DNA from: RUG14199 sp964629225
GTDB taxonomy: Bacteria > Bacillota > Clostridia > Oscillospirales > CAG-272
Direction: 5' to 3'
Assembly (NCBI GenBank): GCA_964629225.1
Contig: CAZVQC010000008.1
Coordinates: 1-64,000 of the forward strand
DNA: 64,000 nucleotides
The translations under genes were made by a program, and so were the position numbers. The stretch's first letter is position 1, and each line of letters begins with the position of its first letter. The notes under the pieces were generated by a model, which was not told the origin of the DNA, searched no databases, and saw only the letters and a program-made list of their open reading frames with translations. This document shows, piece by piece, positions 1 to 8,947 of the stretch.

Positions 1-10
1 AATAAAAAAT

Positions 11-47
11 CGAGTATTCATAAAGTCAAATCCCTTATGAATACTCG
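11..47 (-). terminator. Intrinsic terminator of tRNA-Pro
   Basis: A 13-bp perfect stem (11-23 pairing with 35-47) is followed on the minus strand by a run of six T. It lies directly behind the tRNA gene, so it most likely ends that transcript. Confidence 0.8.
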
Positions 48-50
48 ATA

Positions 51-126
51 TGGTCTGAGTGACTGGACTTGAACCAGCGGCCTCTACCACCCCAAGGTAG
101 CGCGCTCCCAACTGCGCCACACCCAG
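51..126 (-). tRNA. tRNA-Pro, anticodon GGG
   Basis: The minus strand folds into a full cloverleaf. The acceptor stem CTGGGTG pairs with CACTCAG, followed by discriminator A and an encoded CCA. The D stem is GCGC/GCGC, the anticodon stem is CTACC/GGTAG with loop TTGGGGT, and the T arm contains GGTTCAAGTCC. The anticodon GGG reads proline codons CCC and CCU. The encoded CCA and the terminator just behind it support a functional gene. Confidence 0.93.
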
Positions 127-224
127 ACGCCATGCTTTTGACAGCTTGATTATTATAGCACAGGTGATTTTGAATGTCAAGGGAAAAAAGCACTTTTTTT
201 GAAAAAGGCGGGTCAAAGTTTTTA

Positions 225-953
225 TTAGCGTAGTTTTGGGCAAGATAAAGTGCTTTTTTGAGAGGGTATCCAACAGATTTTTGTATCTATGCAGATAATC
301 TCCGTAATTACGATATTTTTTCTTCGCACTACTGATAAAAGATTGTATTTCTGCATTACTCTAAGCACTGTTTTTCGGTTATAGTTGATTCCTTGTCTTT
401 TCAGCCATATATGCACTCGGCGATATCCATAGGTTTTGCCACACTTATCCTGGCATTCTCTTATCTTCTCGGCAAGTGGAAAGTCTTTTTCAGGCATTTC
501 CGTTCTTCTTAAATAATCGTAATATCCGCTTCTTGATACATTGAAAAACTTGCACATTGCACTCCTTATGATGCTTTATTACTCTGTATTTTACGCTTGG
601 TCTCACTTCCTTTCGGTGAACGAGAGAAAATCCCGCATCAGTTCATTTTCCATTTCTAACCGCTTTGTTTGTCTTTCTTTTCTTTCAAATTCATATTGCA
701 ATTGAGTAAGCCTGCTTGATTGTTGTATTGACGGTGGCAAGCCGGTTCCGTCTTTTCTCGGTCTACCTCTGTGCTTTAACGGAACTCCCGATTCAAGTTT
801 TCGTTGAGTTTTTCTATACCGCTTGAAAAATTCTTTTATTTGTTCTTTGCTAAATCCGAGTTGTTCTCCTATTTCTCTTTGTGTTAATCCTTGTTCTTTT
901 AATTCAAGTATTTCTTTCTCATGCATTTTGATGTGTCTGTATTCTCTTGCCAT
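225..953 (-). pseudogene. Decayed IS3-family (IS150-like) transposase, OrfA plus OrfB fragment
   Basis: The upstream part (603-953, 116 aa) is an intact OrfA-like protein: an N-terminal helix-turn-helix (QREIGEQLGFSKEQIKEFF), the GRPRK motif seen in IS150-type OrfA, and a C-terminal coiled coil. The downstream part (225-557) is the N-terminal HTH_21 region of OrfB (MCKFFNVSRSGYYDY, then YGYRRVHIWL). A frame change separates it from its own N-terminus: the remnant KYRVI is in another frame near 575-590. The sequence is frame-shifted again after RRKN and stops before any DDE integrase core. Near the left end, an inverted repeat (CCTATGG/CCATAGG, 964-987) encloses a TATAAT-like box, and a GTCCG/CGGAC inverted repeat near 1006-1022 may be a terminal-repeat remnant. 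No transposition activity is expected. Confidence 0.8.
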
Positions 954-1080
954 AAAAATTCCTCCTATGGTTTTATTATACCATAGGAGGTGGCTTTTTT
1001 CTATTGTCCGCTTTTACCGGACCTGTTCAGTCGAGGCTACGGGGGCATTTAATCCGTGAAAAGCGGTGGGACCGTCGGTA

Positions 1081-2385
1081 TTAGTTGTTTCGGTCCCTTT
1101 CTTTTTTCGGTATTTTCACAAGATATTTGGGGTGCTTTTTGAGATAGGGGCCAAAGTAGACGGATGCCGCGCCGAGGGCGGCAAAGGCGGCAAGGGATAC
1201 CGAGGCAAAGATCTTTGAGCCGACGGTCCTTGCGGTAAAAAGCAAAACGCCGAGGGACATGAGGATGCCGAAGACTGACAGGATGATGCCGAAGGCTGCA
1301 AGGAGGGTATCTGCCGAACGGTCAAAATTTTCGGGGGCACAAACGGAAGTCAGTTTTTTTCTATCGGGCTCCCGTCCTCCAAGTATTGAACCGATCACAT
1401 CAAAGAGGGTCTCCATCTCCTCATCCGGATCTCCTCCCACCATGATATTCTCGCAGATAAAAAGCGGCAAAGTGTCATTCGCTCTCTCACGCCCGATAAA
1501 GCACTTTTTTGCGGTCTTCATCTTGATCCCAATATCCGACCGAAAATTTCTTTTATCCGCCGAAAACGGCCTGTATGAGGCTGAGAACACCACTTCTCCG
1601 TCTTCCTTTCGGTACATCGGATATTTTCCCGAAAAACCCGCCTTTTCGGCCGCTCTGTCTGCGGCTGCGATCGCCGTTTTCATCGCCTCTGCCGGATAGG
1701 AGGGCGAGGGCGCTCTATCCGCATTGGCAAAGGCGCATATCGGGGACAGATCGCGGCAGATACTCACAAGAAGCTCCCGCCTTTGACGGAGGATCTTTTT
1801 CATTTTTTCAGCCGATACTATCTCACCGGAGCCGTGACGGGATGCGGCGTACTCACCTATCGCCCGTGACGTATCTCCGTCATAGTGGGACAAAAATTCT
1901 TCCGCCTCAACGTAGTCCTCATCCCGAAGGTAGGTACTGCTTTCCGGAGAGGACAGAAGAAACATCGCCGCTGCGGCAGACTGGATCCTCAAGTCGTCAC
2001 CGTTCAAGACCTCCGTGCCGAACAGGGAGGCTATCCTGTGGGTGTTCTCCCCGCAGGCGATGACTTTCTCGGTCACGTCTCCCGTTTCACCGGAATACAG
2101 GTCAAATATCTCCACACTGCCGGATATGTCCGTGTACTCCGCCCTTTTGATCTCGGGTGCTTTTCTGCCGTCATCGGCATCGATGTAGGACACGGATCCC
2201 GCGCCGGGCTCAAAGGTATTTCCGAATATGACGTCACCCGATACGGTGGCTCCTTTAAGCGTTATCTCGCAGGAAAAATAGTCATCCTCTGCGGTGAATA
2301 CCGTTTTTCCACTGTCCGATATCCCATGAAAGGTCCTTTTATCAAGGACCTTTCCGAGGATATCTATCGATATTTTCCGTTTCAT
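1081..2385 (-). CDS. Uncharacterised protein with two C-terminal membrane segments
   Basis: I do not recognise the family. The 434-residue product has a soluble, acidic N-terminal region of about 350 residues with no obvious catalytic motif. It is followed by two hydrophobic helices near residues 365-385 and 390-412, and a basic tail ending KKERDRNN, which predicts a cytoplasmic or exposed domain held by a C-terminal hairpin anchor. The start lies one base after the stop of the upstream cyclophilin lipoprotein, so the two genes share the promoter at 3058-3086. No signal peptide is present. The reading frame is confidently coding from composition and operon fit, but the function is unknown. 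Confidence 0.75.
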   Translation of the reverse strand: MKRKISIDILGKVLDKRTFHGISDSGKTVFTAEDDYFSCEITLKGATVSGDVIFGNTFEPGAGSVSYIDADDGRKAPEIKRAEYTDISGSVEIFDLYSGETGDVTEKVIACGENTHRIASLFGTEVLNGDDLRIQSAAAAMFLLSSPESSTYLRDEDYVEAEEFLSHYDGDTSRAIGEYAASRHGSGEIVSAEKMKKILRQRRELLVSICRDLSPICAFANADRAPSPSYPAEAMKTAIAAADRAAEKAGFSGKYPMYRKEDGEVVFSASYRPFSADKRNFRSDIGIKMKTAKKCFIGRERANDTLPLFICENIMVGGDPDEEMETLFDVIGSILGGREPDRKKLTSVCAPENFDRSADTLLAAFGIILSVFGILMSLGVLLFTARTVGSKIFASVSLAAFAALGAASVYFGPYLKKHPKYLVKIPKKERDRNN

Positions 2386-2386
2386 C

Positions 2387-3010
2387 TCAGCCTTCTACCA
2401 CGTAGATGCGCTCGATTACGGGAGGATTGATGGGAGTGGACTTCTCGCCGTAGAGATTGGATTTGACCGCAGTAGATGCAATGGCATCCAGCACGTCAAA
2501 ACCGTCAGTCATCATTCCGAATGCTGCGTAGTTGCCGTCAAGGAACGTGGAGTCGGCATCACAGATGAAGAACTGACTTGTAGCGGAGTCATTCACGTTG
2601 GTCCTTGCCATGGAGATGACGCCCCTCTTGTGGGATAAATCGTTGTTAACTCCGTTTGAGGAGAACTCACCCTTGATGGCGGGACGATTGCCGTTTCCGG
2701 TGCCGTCACCCTTGGGGTCTCCGCCTTGGATCATGAAGCCCTTGTAGATGCGGTGAAAGGTAAGGCCGTTATAAAAGCCGTCGTTGACGTAGGCGAGGAA
2801 GTTCTCCACCGTAATGGGCGCCTTGTCCGGATAAAGCTCAAGGGTCATGGTGCCGAAGTCCTTCACTTCTATTGCCACCTTGACGGGAGCGAAAGTCTCC
2901 GCCTTAACGTTTTCCGAATCCTTGCTCTCCCCGTCCGTCTTTCCGCAAGCGGCAAAAGCGGTAATGGGAAGTGCCATCATAAGTACCATTGAAAGAATTC
3001 TTTTGATCAT
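2387..3010 (-). CDS. Cyclophilin-type peptidyl-prolyl cis-trans isomerase, lipoprotein
   Basis: The 207-residue protein starts with a lipoprotein signal peptide (MIKRILSMVLMMALPITAFAAC), with the lipidated cysteine at about residue 22. The mature part is a cyclophilin domain: FGTMTLELYPDKAPITVENF, then FHRIYKGFMIQGGDPKGDGTG, MARTNVNDSATSQFFI and a final NYAAFGMMTDGFDVLD. The FHR arginine and the SQFFI segment of the active site are present. It should isomerise prolyl bonds of exported proteins on the outer face of the membrane. It is first in a two-gene operon with the unknown membrane protein downstream. Confidence 0.92.
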   Translation of the reverse strand: MIKRILSMVLMMALPITAFAACGKTDGESKDSENVKAETFAPVKVAIEVKDFGTMTLELYPDKAPITVENFLAYVNDGFYNGLTFHRIYKGFMIQGGDPKGDGTGNGNRPAIKGEFSSNGVNNDLSHKRGVISMARTNVNDSATSQFFICDADSTFLDGNYAAFGMMTDGFDVLDAIASTAVKSNLYGEKSTPINPPVIERIYVVEG

Positions 3011-3057
3011 TTTTCTGTCCTTTCGATATCGGTCGAAGCCGTTATTGTTACAAGACG

Positions 3058-3086
3058 ATTTTAGCAGAAAAGCTCCGCTTTGTCAA
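3058..3086 (-). promoter_or_regulatory. SigA-type promoter for the cyclophilin operon
   Basis: On the minus strand, TTGACA (3081-3086) and TAAAAT (3058-3063) are separated by exactly 17 bp. It lies 50-75 bp upstream of the cyclophilin start and is divergent from the promoter at 3146-3174. Confidence 0.75.
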
Positions 3087-3145
3087 TCCGTATCCGACGT
3101 TGTTGCGTTTTTTGAAAAAAACTTCCGCTCTCGCTTTTTCTTCGG

Positions 3146-3174
3146 TTGACACCGCCCACCGCAGGTGGTAAAAT
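3146..3174 (+). promoter_or_regulatory. SigA-type promoter for the EamA transporter
   Basis: TTGACA (3146-3151) and TAAAAT (3169-3174) have a 17-bp spacer, 43 bp upstream of the start codon at 3217. The spacer contains a small inverted repeat (CCACC..GGTGG). Confidence 0.78.
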
Positions 3175-3216
3175 AACAGGGTAGTATTTCAAAAAGCAAG
3201 GAGTTACCTCCGAAAG

Positions 3217-4131
3217 ATGGAACAAAAAAGCATCGCAAAAAAACTGAGGGGCAGTCTCACCCTTCTTCTGACGGCTCTCATATGGGGCAGTGCCTTCGTG
3301 GCGCAGAGTGCCGGAATGGAATTCGTCGGCCCCCTCACCTACAACGGGGTGAGAACGCTGATAGGGGGCATCGTCCTGATACCGGTGGTGTTCCTCTTCG
3401 GTTCTTTTTCAAGAGCGAAGAAAAATAAGAAAATGAAGCTGTCCGTCATCGGAGGCGCGGTCTGCGGAGTTATCCTCGCCGCCGCCAGCACGCTCCAACA
3501 GTACGGTATCAATGAGACCACCGTGGGAAAAGCCGGGTTCATCACCGCCCTTTACATAGTTTTGGTGCCGGTGTTCGGGATGTTCTTCGGAAGAAAGACC
3601 ACTGTCATAACCTGGATCTGCGTTGCCATGGCAACGGTGGGATTCTATCTGCTCTGTGTCAAGGAGAACTTCAGCATTTCAAGAGGAGACCTTTTGGTCC
3701 TCGCCTCTTCCCTGTTCTTCTCATTTCATATCATGGTCATCGACAGATTCAACGGCATGGGCTGTGACGGAGTGATAATGTCCTGCGTTCAGTTTTTGAC
3801 GGCGGGGCTCTTGCTTCTTCCCTTCGTATTCATCTTTGAATATCCGACAGTATCACAGCTTCTCGATGCAAAGCTCACCATTCTCTACGGAGGTCTCCTC
3901 TCCTGCGGAGTGGGCTACACGCTGCAGATCATCGGTCAAAGAGACACCGAGCCTGCCGCCGCGACCCTCATCATGAGCCTTGAATCCGTTTTTGCCGCTC
4001 TGTTCGGATGGTTGCTTCTCCACGAGACACTGACGGCGAAGGAACTCGTGGGCTGCGCTCTCGTTTTCATCGCCGTTCTCGGCGCACAGATGAGATTTGA
4101 AAGAAAAAAGACCGGTGTTCCGCAGCCGTAA
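3217..4131 (+). CDS. EamA/DMT-family membrane transporter
   Basis: The 304-residue protein has about ten hydrophobic helices arranged as two EamA repeats. The first begins LLLTALIWGSAFVAQSAGMEFVGPLTYNGVR, a typical DMT opening. The second begins near GDLLVLASSLFFSFHIMVIDRF. The end of the second repeat, EPAAATLIMSLESVFAALFGWLLLHE, is the usual family signature. It probably exports or imports a small metabolite or amino acid, but the substrate cannot be read from sequence. It is monocistronic, between its own promoter and a strong terminator, with ribosome site AAGGAG upstream. Confidence 0.9.
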   Translation: MEQKSIAKKLRGSLTLLLTALIWGSAFVAQSAGMEFVGPLTYNGVRTLIGGIVLIPVVFLFGSFSRAKKNKKMKLSVIGGAVCGVILAAASTLQQYGINETTVGKAGFITALYIVLVPVFGMFFGRKTTVITWICVAMATVGFYLLCVKENFSISRGDLLVLASSLFFSFHIMVIDRFNGMGCDGVIMSCVQFLTAGLLLLPFVFIFEYPTVSQLLDAKLTILYGGLLSCGVGYTLQIIGQRDTEPAAATLIMSLESVFAALFGWLLLHETLTAKELVGCALVFIAVLGAQMRFERKKTGVPQP

Positions 4132-4152
4132 TGACCGTAATAAAAGATCACC

Positions 4153-4183
4153 AGAAAAGCGAAGCCACCGGCTTCGCTTTTCT
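4153..4183 (+). terminator. Intrinsic terminator after the EamA gene
   Basis: A 14-bp stem (4153-4166 with 4170-4183) with a 3-nt loop and a T-rich 3' arm, 21 bp after the stop codon. Confidence 0.8.
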
Positions 4184-4189
4184 TTGTCA

Positions 4190-4473
4190 GTGGATGCGTC
4201 ACGTCTTTCTTCTCCGTGCCTGATCTGTGGAGGGATACGGACGGACAGGCAAGGCGCCCGTGTCAAAAGACATGCTATCATGTCTCATCGGAGCTTTCTC
4301 TCATCACAGATAAAAGCACTCTCAAGCAGAACGCCCTCCTCCGTCAAAAGCCCTCAGCCCTCAATAAAATGAGCGGTATCAAAAGCCGATACCGCTCATT
4401 CTATTAGTTTAAGGAGGTCAAATCGGACTTACGTGCCGAAGCACCGCCCATTAACTCAATTTTAACCGACTTA
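4190..4473. other. Non-coding interval between convergent genes
   Basis: I see no credible gene here. It holds a perfect 7-4-7 inverted repeat (AGACATG/CATGTCT, 4268-4285) of unknown role and a second terminator hairpin at 4368-4400. Confidence 0.5.
4368..4400 (-). terminator. Terminator of the solute-binding protein operon
   Basis: A perfect 13-bp stem (4368-4380 with 4388-4400) with a 7-nt loop. On the minus strand it is followed by TTTATTG. It lies about 75 bp downstream of the solute-binding protein stop. Confidence 0.7.
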
Positions 4474-6021
4474 TCAGTTGACTGCGAGGGCCTCGATCTT
4501 GCTGTAAGTCTCGTCAACAGCCTTCTGGAGTCTTTCCTTCTGTCTGTCGTATGTGGACTTGATGGAGCCCTTCTTGTTGTACATCTGGCCGAGAATACCC
4601 ATTACGCCGTTGCTGTCGAAGTCCTTCTTCTCACCTACATGGAAGATATCCGTCCACTCATAACGGCCGGTATTTCTGACGATGTCCAGCATATCCTTGT
4701 TTCTCTCGATAGTGGAACGCTGAGACTTGATAGTTGTGTCGTAGTATGCGGAGACAACGTTGGTGGATCCTTCTGCACTGGACTTGTATGCCAGGTAATC
4801 AAGGATGTAACCGGTACGCTGATAGGAAGCGCTTCCGCGGTCAGCATCGGTACGGATGGAGTTGGGAAGAGCGAACACGCCGCCGCAGGAGTCGATACCG
4901 GAAACGTATTCAGCCTGGTTGGTATCGCACTTCGGAAGCGGTACTACGCCGTAGCCGTTCTCCATGTCCTTCAGCTCTCTTGTGATCTCGGGAGTACCGG
5001 AGAGGAAGAGGCTGTGGCCGGTTGCGAAGTAAGAACGTGTGTACTGCCACTCGTCAAGGCCGCCGAAGTCTGCATTGGCTTTGATGTCCTCGGTGGTGAA
5101 CACGTACTTCTTGTTATCGAAGGTGTTTCTGATTTTGGTGATGAGATCGATGACCTTGGTCTCGCCGATAGCAAGCTCATAGTTGCCGTCAGCGTCCTTG
5201 GTGGTACCGGTAACGCCGCATCCGCGAAGGAGGCCGTCGCCGGAGCCGTCGGTGATCATACCGTACTGGTCTTCCTTGGTGAACTGACCGTCGCCGTCCT
5301 TTTCAATGCTGACAGATTCAACAAGGCTAATGAACTTGTCGATGGTCCAATTGTTAGCCTCAACGAGATCCTGAGGATCCTCAAGGCCCAGGTCGGTGAC
5401 GATGGAGGGATTGTAGAACAGGCAGCTGGACCAAGAGAGCTTGCTCATGGTGATGTCGTTAACTGCCAGGTAGGTCTTTCCGCCGATGGTGAGATCCTCA
5501 AGAGCGGTGGGGTTCCAATAGCTCTCGGAGAGCTTGATGTAGCCCTGCGCGTCAAGGTCTCTGAAATCGTGGTAGAGATTGTCCACAACGCCGACGCCGA
5601 GGCGGTTAGCCCAGCTGTAGATAACGTCAAAGGAGACATCGCCGGCTCTGTAGAACTCGTTGAGCTGTTCAACTGCACCCTGGGAGTTCTCAAGGCGTTT
5701 TTCTACAATGTTGACGTTGTACTTGTCACGGCAAGCGAGGTTTCTGTAGTAGACTGCGTCGTTGGTAGCGGTGCCCGTAAGCTCCTCTGCTGCGACCCAG
5801 TTACCGCAATAATACTCGCCTCCTGCGGATGAACCGGTGTTGGTGGTCATCGTAAGGAAAACAAAGTCTTCGCCGTTGTAGTTAGCTGCGGGGAATTGCG
5901 TGTCCACGTTTGCGCTCTCTCCACCCGGCGTAAAAGCGGTGGAGTTGTCAGTACAAGCGGCAAATGCGGGAATGCACAGGCAAACCACGATCAGCATTGC
6001 TATGATGCGTCTTGCTTTCAT
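4474..6021 (-). CDS. Extracellular solute-binding lipoprotein (ABC-importer type)
   Basis: The 515-residue product has a lipoprotein signal (MKARRIIAMLIVVCLCIPAFAAC, lipidated Cys about residue 22). The remainder resembles family-1 solute-binding proteins: an N-terminal lobe (VYYRNLACRDKYNVNIVEKRLE), a substrate-cleft region rich in W and N, KEDQYGMITDGSG, and a C-terminal segment AEYVSGIDSCGGVFALPNSI. It probably binds a carbohydrate outside the cell. No permease or ATPase is adjacent, so any partner transporter lies elsewhere. It is third in a minus-strand set with the isomerase-like and amidohydrolase genes, only 62 bp behind the isomerase-like gene, which hints at uptake of their substrate. 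Confidence 0.85.
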   Translation of the reverse strand: MKARRIIAMLIVVCLCIPAFAACTDNSTAFTPGGESANVDTQFPAANYNGEDFVFLTMTTNTGSSAGGEYYCGNWVAAEELTGTATNDAVYYRNLACRDKYNVNIVEKRLENSQGAVEQLNEFYRAGDVSFDVIYSWANRLGVGVVDNLYHDFRDLDAQGYIKLSESYWNPTALEDLTIGGKTYLAVNDITMSKLSWSSCLFYNPSIVTDLGLEDPQDLVEANNWTIDKFISLVESVSIEKDGDGQFTKEDQYGMITDGSGDGLLRGCGVTGTTKDADGNYELAIGETKVIDLITKIRNTFDNKKYVFTTEDIKANADFGGLDEWQYTRSYFATGHSLFLSGTPEITRELKDMENGYGVVPLPKCDTNQAEYVSGIDSCGGVFALPNSIRTDADRGSASYQRTGYILDYLAYKSSAEGSTNVVSAYYDTTIKSQRSTIERNKDMLDIVRNTGRYEWTDIFHVGEKKDFDSNGVMGILGQMYNKKGSIKSTYDRQKERLQKAVDETYSKIEALAVN

Positions 6022-6083
6022 AATGTACCTCTCATATTAAAATTTTTATTATGATTTTATTTGAAGCGCCTCGCGCTTGTTTT

Positions 6084-7475
6084 TTACTTGAGTATCACAG
6101 GCTCAAGTCCCAGCGTCTCCGCAAAGAACTTAGCCTCCTCTATGCTCGCACCGTAAATGAGGTGGGAGTGATGGGTCACGCCGGCATTGCTGATGCCCTC
6201 AAGGAAGGCTCCGAGAGGCATCGTTGGCTTCATCCAACCGCGTACCGTGCCGATGAAGTTGTCCTCTCTGATGTCGAGCATCTCAACGGGGGAAATCAGC
6301 ATGGAATAAGTTCCCTTTTCGTTTTTGAAGGTGTTGAGGAAGAGCGCACTGCCTCCCTTGTAACATCCGTAGCCTACCACCGGGTCGTCCGCCTCACCGA
6401 AAATGAAGGGTATCTCCTTCATCTCATCCTCGCCTGCCGTCAGGTCGGGATTGTACTCTCCCATGTGGCTGAGAAGGAGTGAACCGTTCTTCCAATCGGG
6501 GCAGAATATCTCAATGAAGGTAGCCTCGTCAAAGCCTCTCATAAGAGCACCCGTAACTGCGGCGGTGAGGACATCGCCCTCCCCGGCGTAACCGATGCCT
6601 CTTGCCATGGCCTTGCAAGCCTCCATGAAGGGCATTATGCGAAGTCCGTTCTCCGGACGGATCTCACGGAAGTTCACCGTGAAAGCGGAGAGACCGTGCT
6701 TTTCTATCCAGTGGCGAACAGCGATGCAATCCCTTGCGGTCTTGCGGTGAGCATCCTCACTGATGTCACCTATCTGAACGTAGTGCTCGTAGTCGAATGC
6801 GATCTCCGCATCAATCTCCTCATCGGTAACGGCATCCGAAAGGGCTTTCAATTCTTTGCCGTCCGAATAGACCGGGGTGACACCGAAGGTCTCCTCAAGT
6901 TCTTTATCGGAGATAAGAAAATCTCCCATGCCGTCGAAGCTTCCGCCTACTGTACCTACCTTGGTACCCTTGAGACTTGCCGCTCCCACCGCCGCCTTGA
7001 CGAGGCCTGCGGCACGCTCCACCACGTTGCTCGTGGGGAAATGCCCTGCGGCGATAGCGTACTTTTTGCCCTCTCTCTTCAGCATATTGGTCATGTCCAT
7101 CACACCGTGGATACCGTGGCAGAAGTTGAGCTCGCCCGGATCCTGGAGAGAGCTGAGATCGTAGACCTCGGTGGTATCAAGCACCACAAGGGGAAGGGCC
7201 GTTTTCGAAAGCACCTTGTAGGATTCGAGGGACGGAGAGTAGGCTGCGTGCCACGTGACGATGCAGTCGGCACCCTCGGCCTCGTATTTTGCGACTTCCC
7301 TTTCGAAATCGTCCTTCACGTTGCAGAAGGGACTGCGAATAACGTCAAAGCCGAGTTCCTCAAAGCGAGCCGCCAGTTTTTCGTAAAAGGGCTCCGTTCT
7401 GGGACGGACCTCAAAGCCGCAGTCATCATAAAGTTTTATGTAGAGCGGCAAAAAGCCGATCTTTATCTTTTTCAT
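6084..7475 (-). CDS. L-fucose/L-arabinose isomerase-like protein
   Basis: The start at 7475 (MKKIKIGFLP) is preferred over an ATG 21 bp upstream because GGGAG lies 8 bp before it. The 463-residue protein has the N-terminal Rossmann-like fold of the FucI/AraA superfamily (KIGFLPLYIKLYD, then EGADCIVTWHAAYSPSLESYKVL). The middle contains KVGTVGGSFDGMGDFLIS, and the C-terminal half contains ENGLRIMPFMEACKAMARGIGYAGEGDVLTAAVTGAL, which fits the catalytic domain. Such enzymes convert aldoses to ketoses with a divalent metal; some relatives have other sugars as substrates. Together with the amidohydrolase it suggests catabolism of a sugar or sugar acid. The exact substrate is not known. Confidence 0.78.
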   Translation of the reverse strand: MKKIKIGFLPLYIKLYDDCGFEVRPRTEPFYEKLAARFEELGFDVIRSPFCNVKDDFEREVAKYEAEGADCIVTWHAAYSPSLESYKVLSKTALPLVVLDTTEVYDLSSLQDPGELNFCHGIHGVMDMTNMLKREGKKYAIAAGHFPTSNVVERAAGLVKAAVGAASLKGTKVGTVGGSFDGMGDFLISDKELEETFGVTPVYSDGKELKALSDAVTDEEIDAEIAFDYEHYVQIGDISEDAHRKTARDCIAVRHWIEKHGLSAFTVNFREIRPENGLRIMPFMEACKAMARGIGYAGEGDVLTAAVTGALMRGFDEATFIEIFCPDWKNGSLLLSHMGEYNPDLTAGEDEMKEIPFIFGEADDPVVGYGCYKGGSALFLNTFKNEKGTYSMLISPVEMLDIREDNFIGTVRGWMKPTMPLGAFLEGISNAGVTHHSHLIYGASIEEAKFFAETLGLEPVILK

Positions 7476-7492
7476 ATCAAAGTCTCCCTCCG

Positions 7493-8518
7493 TCAAAGTT
7501 CGTATCCGAAGAGCCGCGATGCGTTACCGTACATTATGTCGGATACCTCATCCCTTCCGAGCTTCAGTATCTCGGCACATCTCTTGAAGCCTCTCAGCTC
7601 CTCGTACATGAAGGTGGTGATGTCTGTCTCATCCGTCTCCCTCATATGAGGGTCATTTGAAACGTCCCCGTAGGCGCCTCTCGGGACCACGTTGACGTAG
7701 CTTCCGTTCTCGACGATGCGGTACATTCTCATTTTCGTGATCGGCATATCCGAGCCGAACATGAGACGGCGGGGACCAACTGCCTCGATGCAAGCCACCA
7801 TGGCCTCGGTGAGCACATTTGCGGTGAAGTCGAACATCATATTCTCGGTGTTCTTCAAAATGTCGAATGCGTTTCCGATATCTTCGGGAGCGTACGCTCT
7901 GCCGATATGAGCTATTATTATCTTCGCATTCGGGTATTTTTCCTCGATCTCCATCATCTGAGCGAGATTGATGGGATCACGAAGTCTGAGAGAGCGCGGG
8001 ATGTGGAGCATTACGATGCCACCCACCTCGTTCATCAGTTCAAGGTGCTCATGAGTGAGGAAATCGAATATCCTGACCTCTCCCGCCGGGATGTAGGAGG
8101 GGGAATTGTTGAGATAGGGCTTGATGCCGCAGAAACCTGCATCAAGAGCGGCTCTTATCTCGTCCTTGGTGCTGTCCCAATTGGTGCAGTAGAGCGCGGG
8201 AAGACCGTGCTGCTTCGCACAGGACAGTGCGTAGGGGTTGACCTCATCCAGCTTGCAGGATGGCATTCCCATGACCACCGCTCCCACCTTTTTGCCGGGG
8301 AACATCTGGGAGTAGGACTGTATCATGTCCTCCACCTGAAGGTCGGGGGCGACTATATGGGGCCACATGACGCAACCCTTTCTGTCCTTTGAATCCCATC
8401 TCTGCATTTCCTCTTTGTAAAGATGGACGTGACAGTCGATTATTTTGTCCGGCAGAAAATCGGAAAGTTCCTCTTCCCAGACCTTTCTGTCGTAGTCAGT
8501 AACATTAACGCCGAACAT
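7493..8518 (-). CDS. Amidohydrolase-family metal-dependent hydrolase
   Basis: The 341-residue protein belongs to the amidohydrolase 2 (TIM-barrel) group. It has the N-terminal metal motif IDCHVHL near residue 32, AGFCGIKPYLN, VMLHIPRS (the second conserved histidine), IIIAHIGRAY (third histidine) and RLMFGSDMPITKMRMY (catalytic aspartate in FGSD). Relatives are lactonases, decarboxylases or deaminases. It heads the operon that continues with the isomerase-like and solute-binding genes, and it has a good promoter at 8563-8591. A lactone or sugar-acid substrate is a reasonable guess, but only a guess. Confidence 0.83.
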   Translation of the reverse strand: MFGVNVTDYDRKVWEEELSDFLPDKIIDCHVHLYKEEMQRWDSKDRKGCVMWPHIVAPDLQVEDMIQSYSQMFPGKKVGAVVMGMPSCKLDEVNPYALSCAKQHGLPALYCTNWDSTKDEIRAALDAGFCGIKPYLNNSPSYIPAGEVRIFDFLTHEHLELMNEVGGIVMLHIPRSLRLRDPINLAQMMEIEEKYPNAKIIIAHIGRAYAPEDIGNAFDILKNTENMMFDFTANVLTEAMVACIEAVGPRRLMFGSDMPITKMRMYRIVENGSYVNVVPRGAYGDVSNDPHMRETDETDITTFMYEELRGFKRCAEILKLGRDEVSDIMYGNASRLFGYEL

Positions 8519-8562
8519 TGCGATGCCTTTCGTGTTCTAATATATTATAGTACTCCGATATG

Positions 8563-8591
8563 ATATTACCACAGAGCGGCGCAAAAGTCAA
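8563..8591 (-). promoter_or_regulatory. Promoter of the amidohydrolase operon
   Basis: On the minus strand, TTGACT (8586-8591) and TAATAT (8563-8568) are spaced by 17 bp, 45 bp before the amidohydrolase start. Confidence 0.72.
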
Positions 8592-8627
8592 CACGAATCG
8601 CACTATTTTACATTAATTTTCACTACC

Positions 8628-8640
8628 GGAAACTGTTTCC
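8628..8640. promoter_or_regulatory. Putative LacI/CcpA-type operator
   Basis: A perfect palindrome, GGAAACTGTTTCC, lies 37 bp upstream of the -35 box of the sugar-catabolic operon. It resembles catabolite-response and LacI-family sites, which often read GGAAACGNTTTCC. No regulator gene is next to it. Confidence 0.4.
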
Positions 8641-8918
8641 TCCCCTCATTTTTGTAAAAACGCGCCTTTTGGCTCTGCCACCCGGATCAATCCCGAAGAT
8701 ACCCCAGGTGAGCTATGCGGAGGTCTGTCAAAGCAGATTGTCGGCAAAGACAAAGCATCCGACGTTCCGCAACCACCGAGGGGGAGTTTTCTCAAATTGC
8801 AAAAGCCGTGCCGCCGTCATCGGCGAAGACGGAAGCAAGATAGACTCCGACGGATGGCAGGAGGGAAAATAAGAGTATCCGAGTGAGAAGTAAAGTGTCG
8901 GCACAAACGGACAAAAAA
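8641..8918. other. Intergenic interval without a recognisable gene
   Basis: About 280 bp between the upstream region of the amidohydrolase operon and the ATP synthase terminator. Short open frames exist on both strands but have no ribosome site or family resemblance. Confidence 0.5.
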
Positions 8919-8940
8919 ACCGACGGCAAAGGCCGTCGGT
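8919..8940 (-). terminator. Intrinsic terminator of the ATP synthase operon
   Basis: A 9-bp perfect stem (8919-8927 with 8932-8940), loop of 4, followed on the minus strand by seven T. It lies 8 bp beyond the epsilon-subunit stop codon. Confidence 0.88.
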
Positions 8941-8947
8941 CGTTAAG

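Noticed and set aside
4639..5832. 397-codon open frame on the plus strand
   Set aside because: Opposite the solute-binding lipoprotein gene, which has a signal peptide and lipobox; the reverse frame has none.
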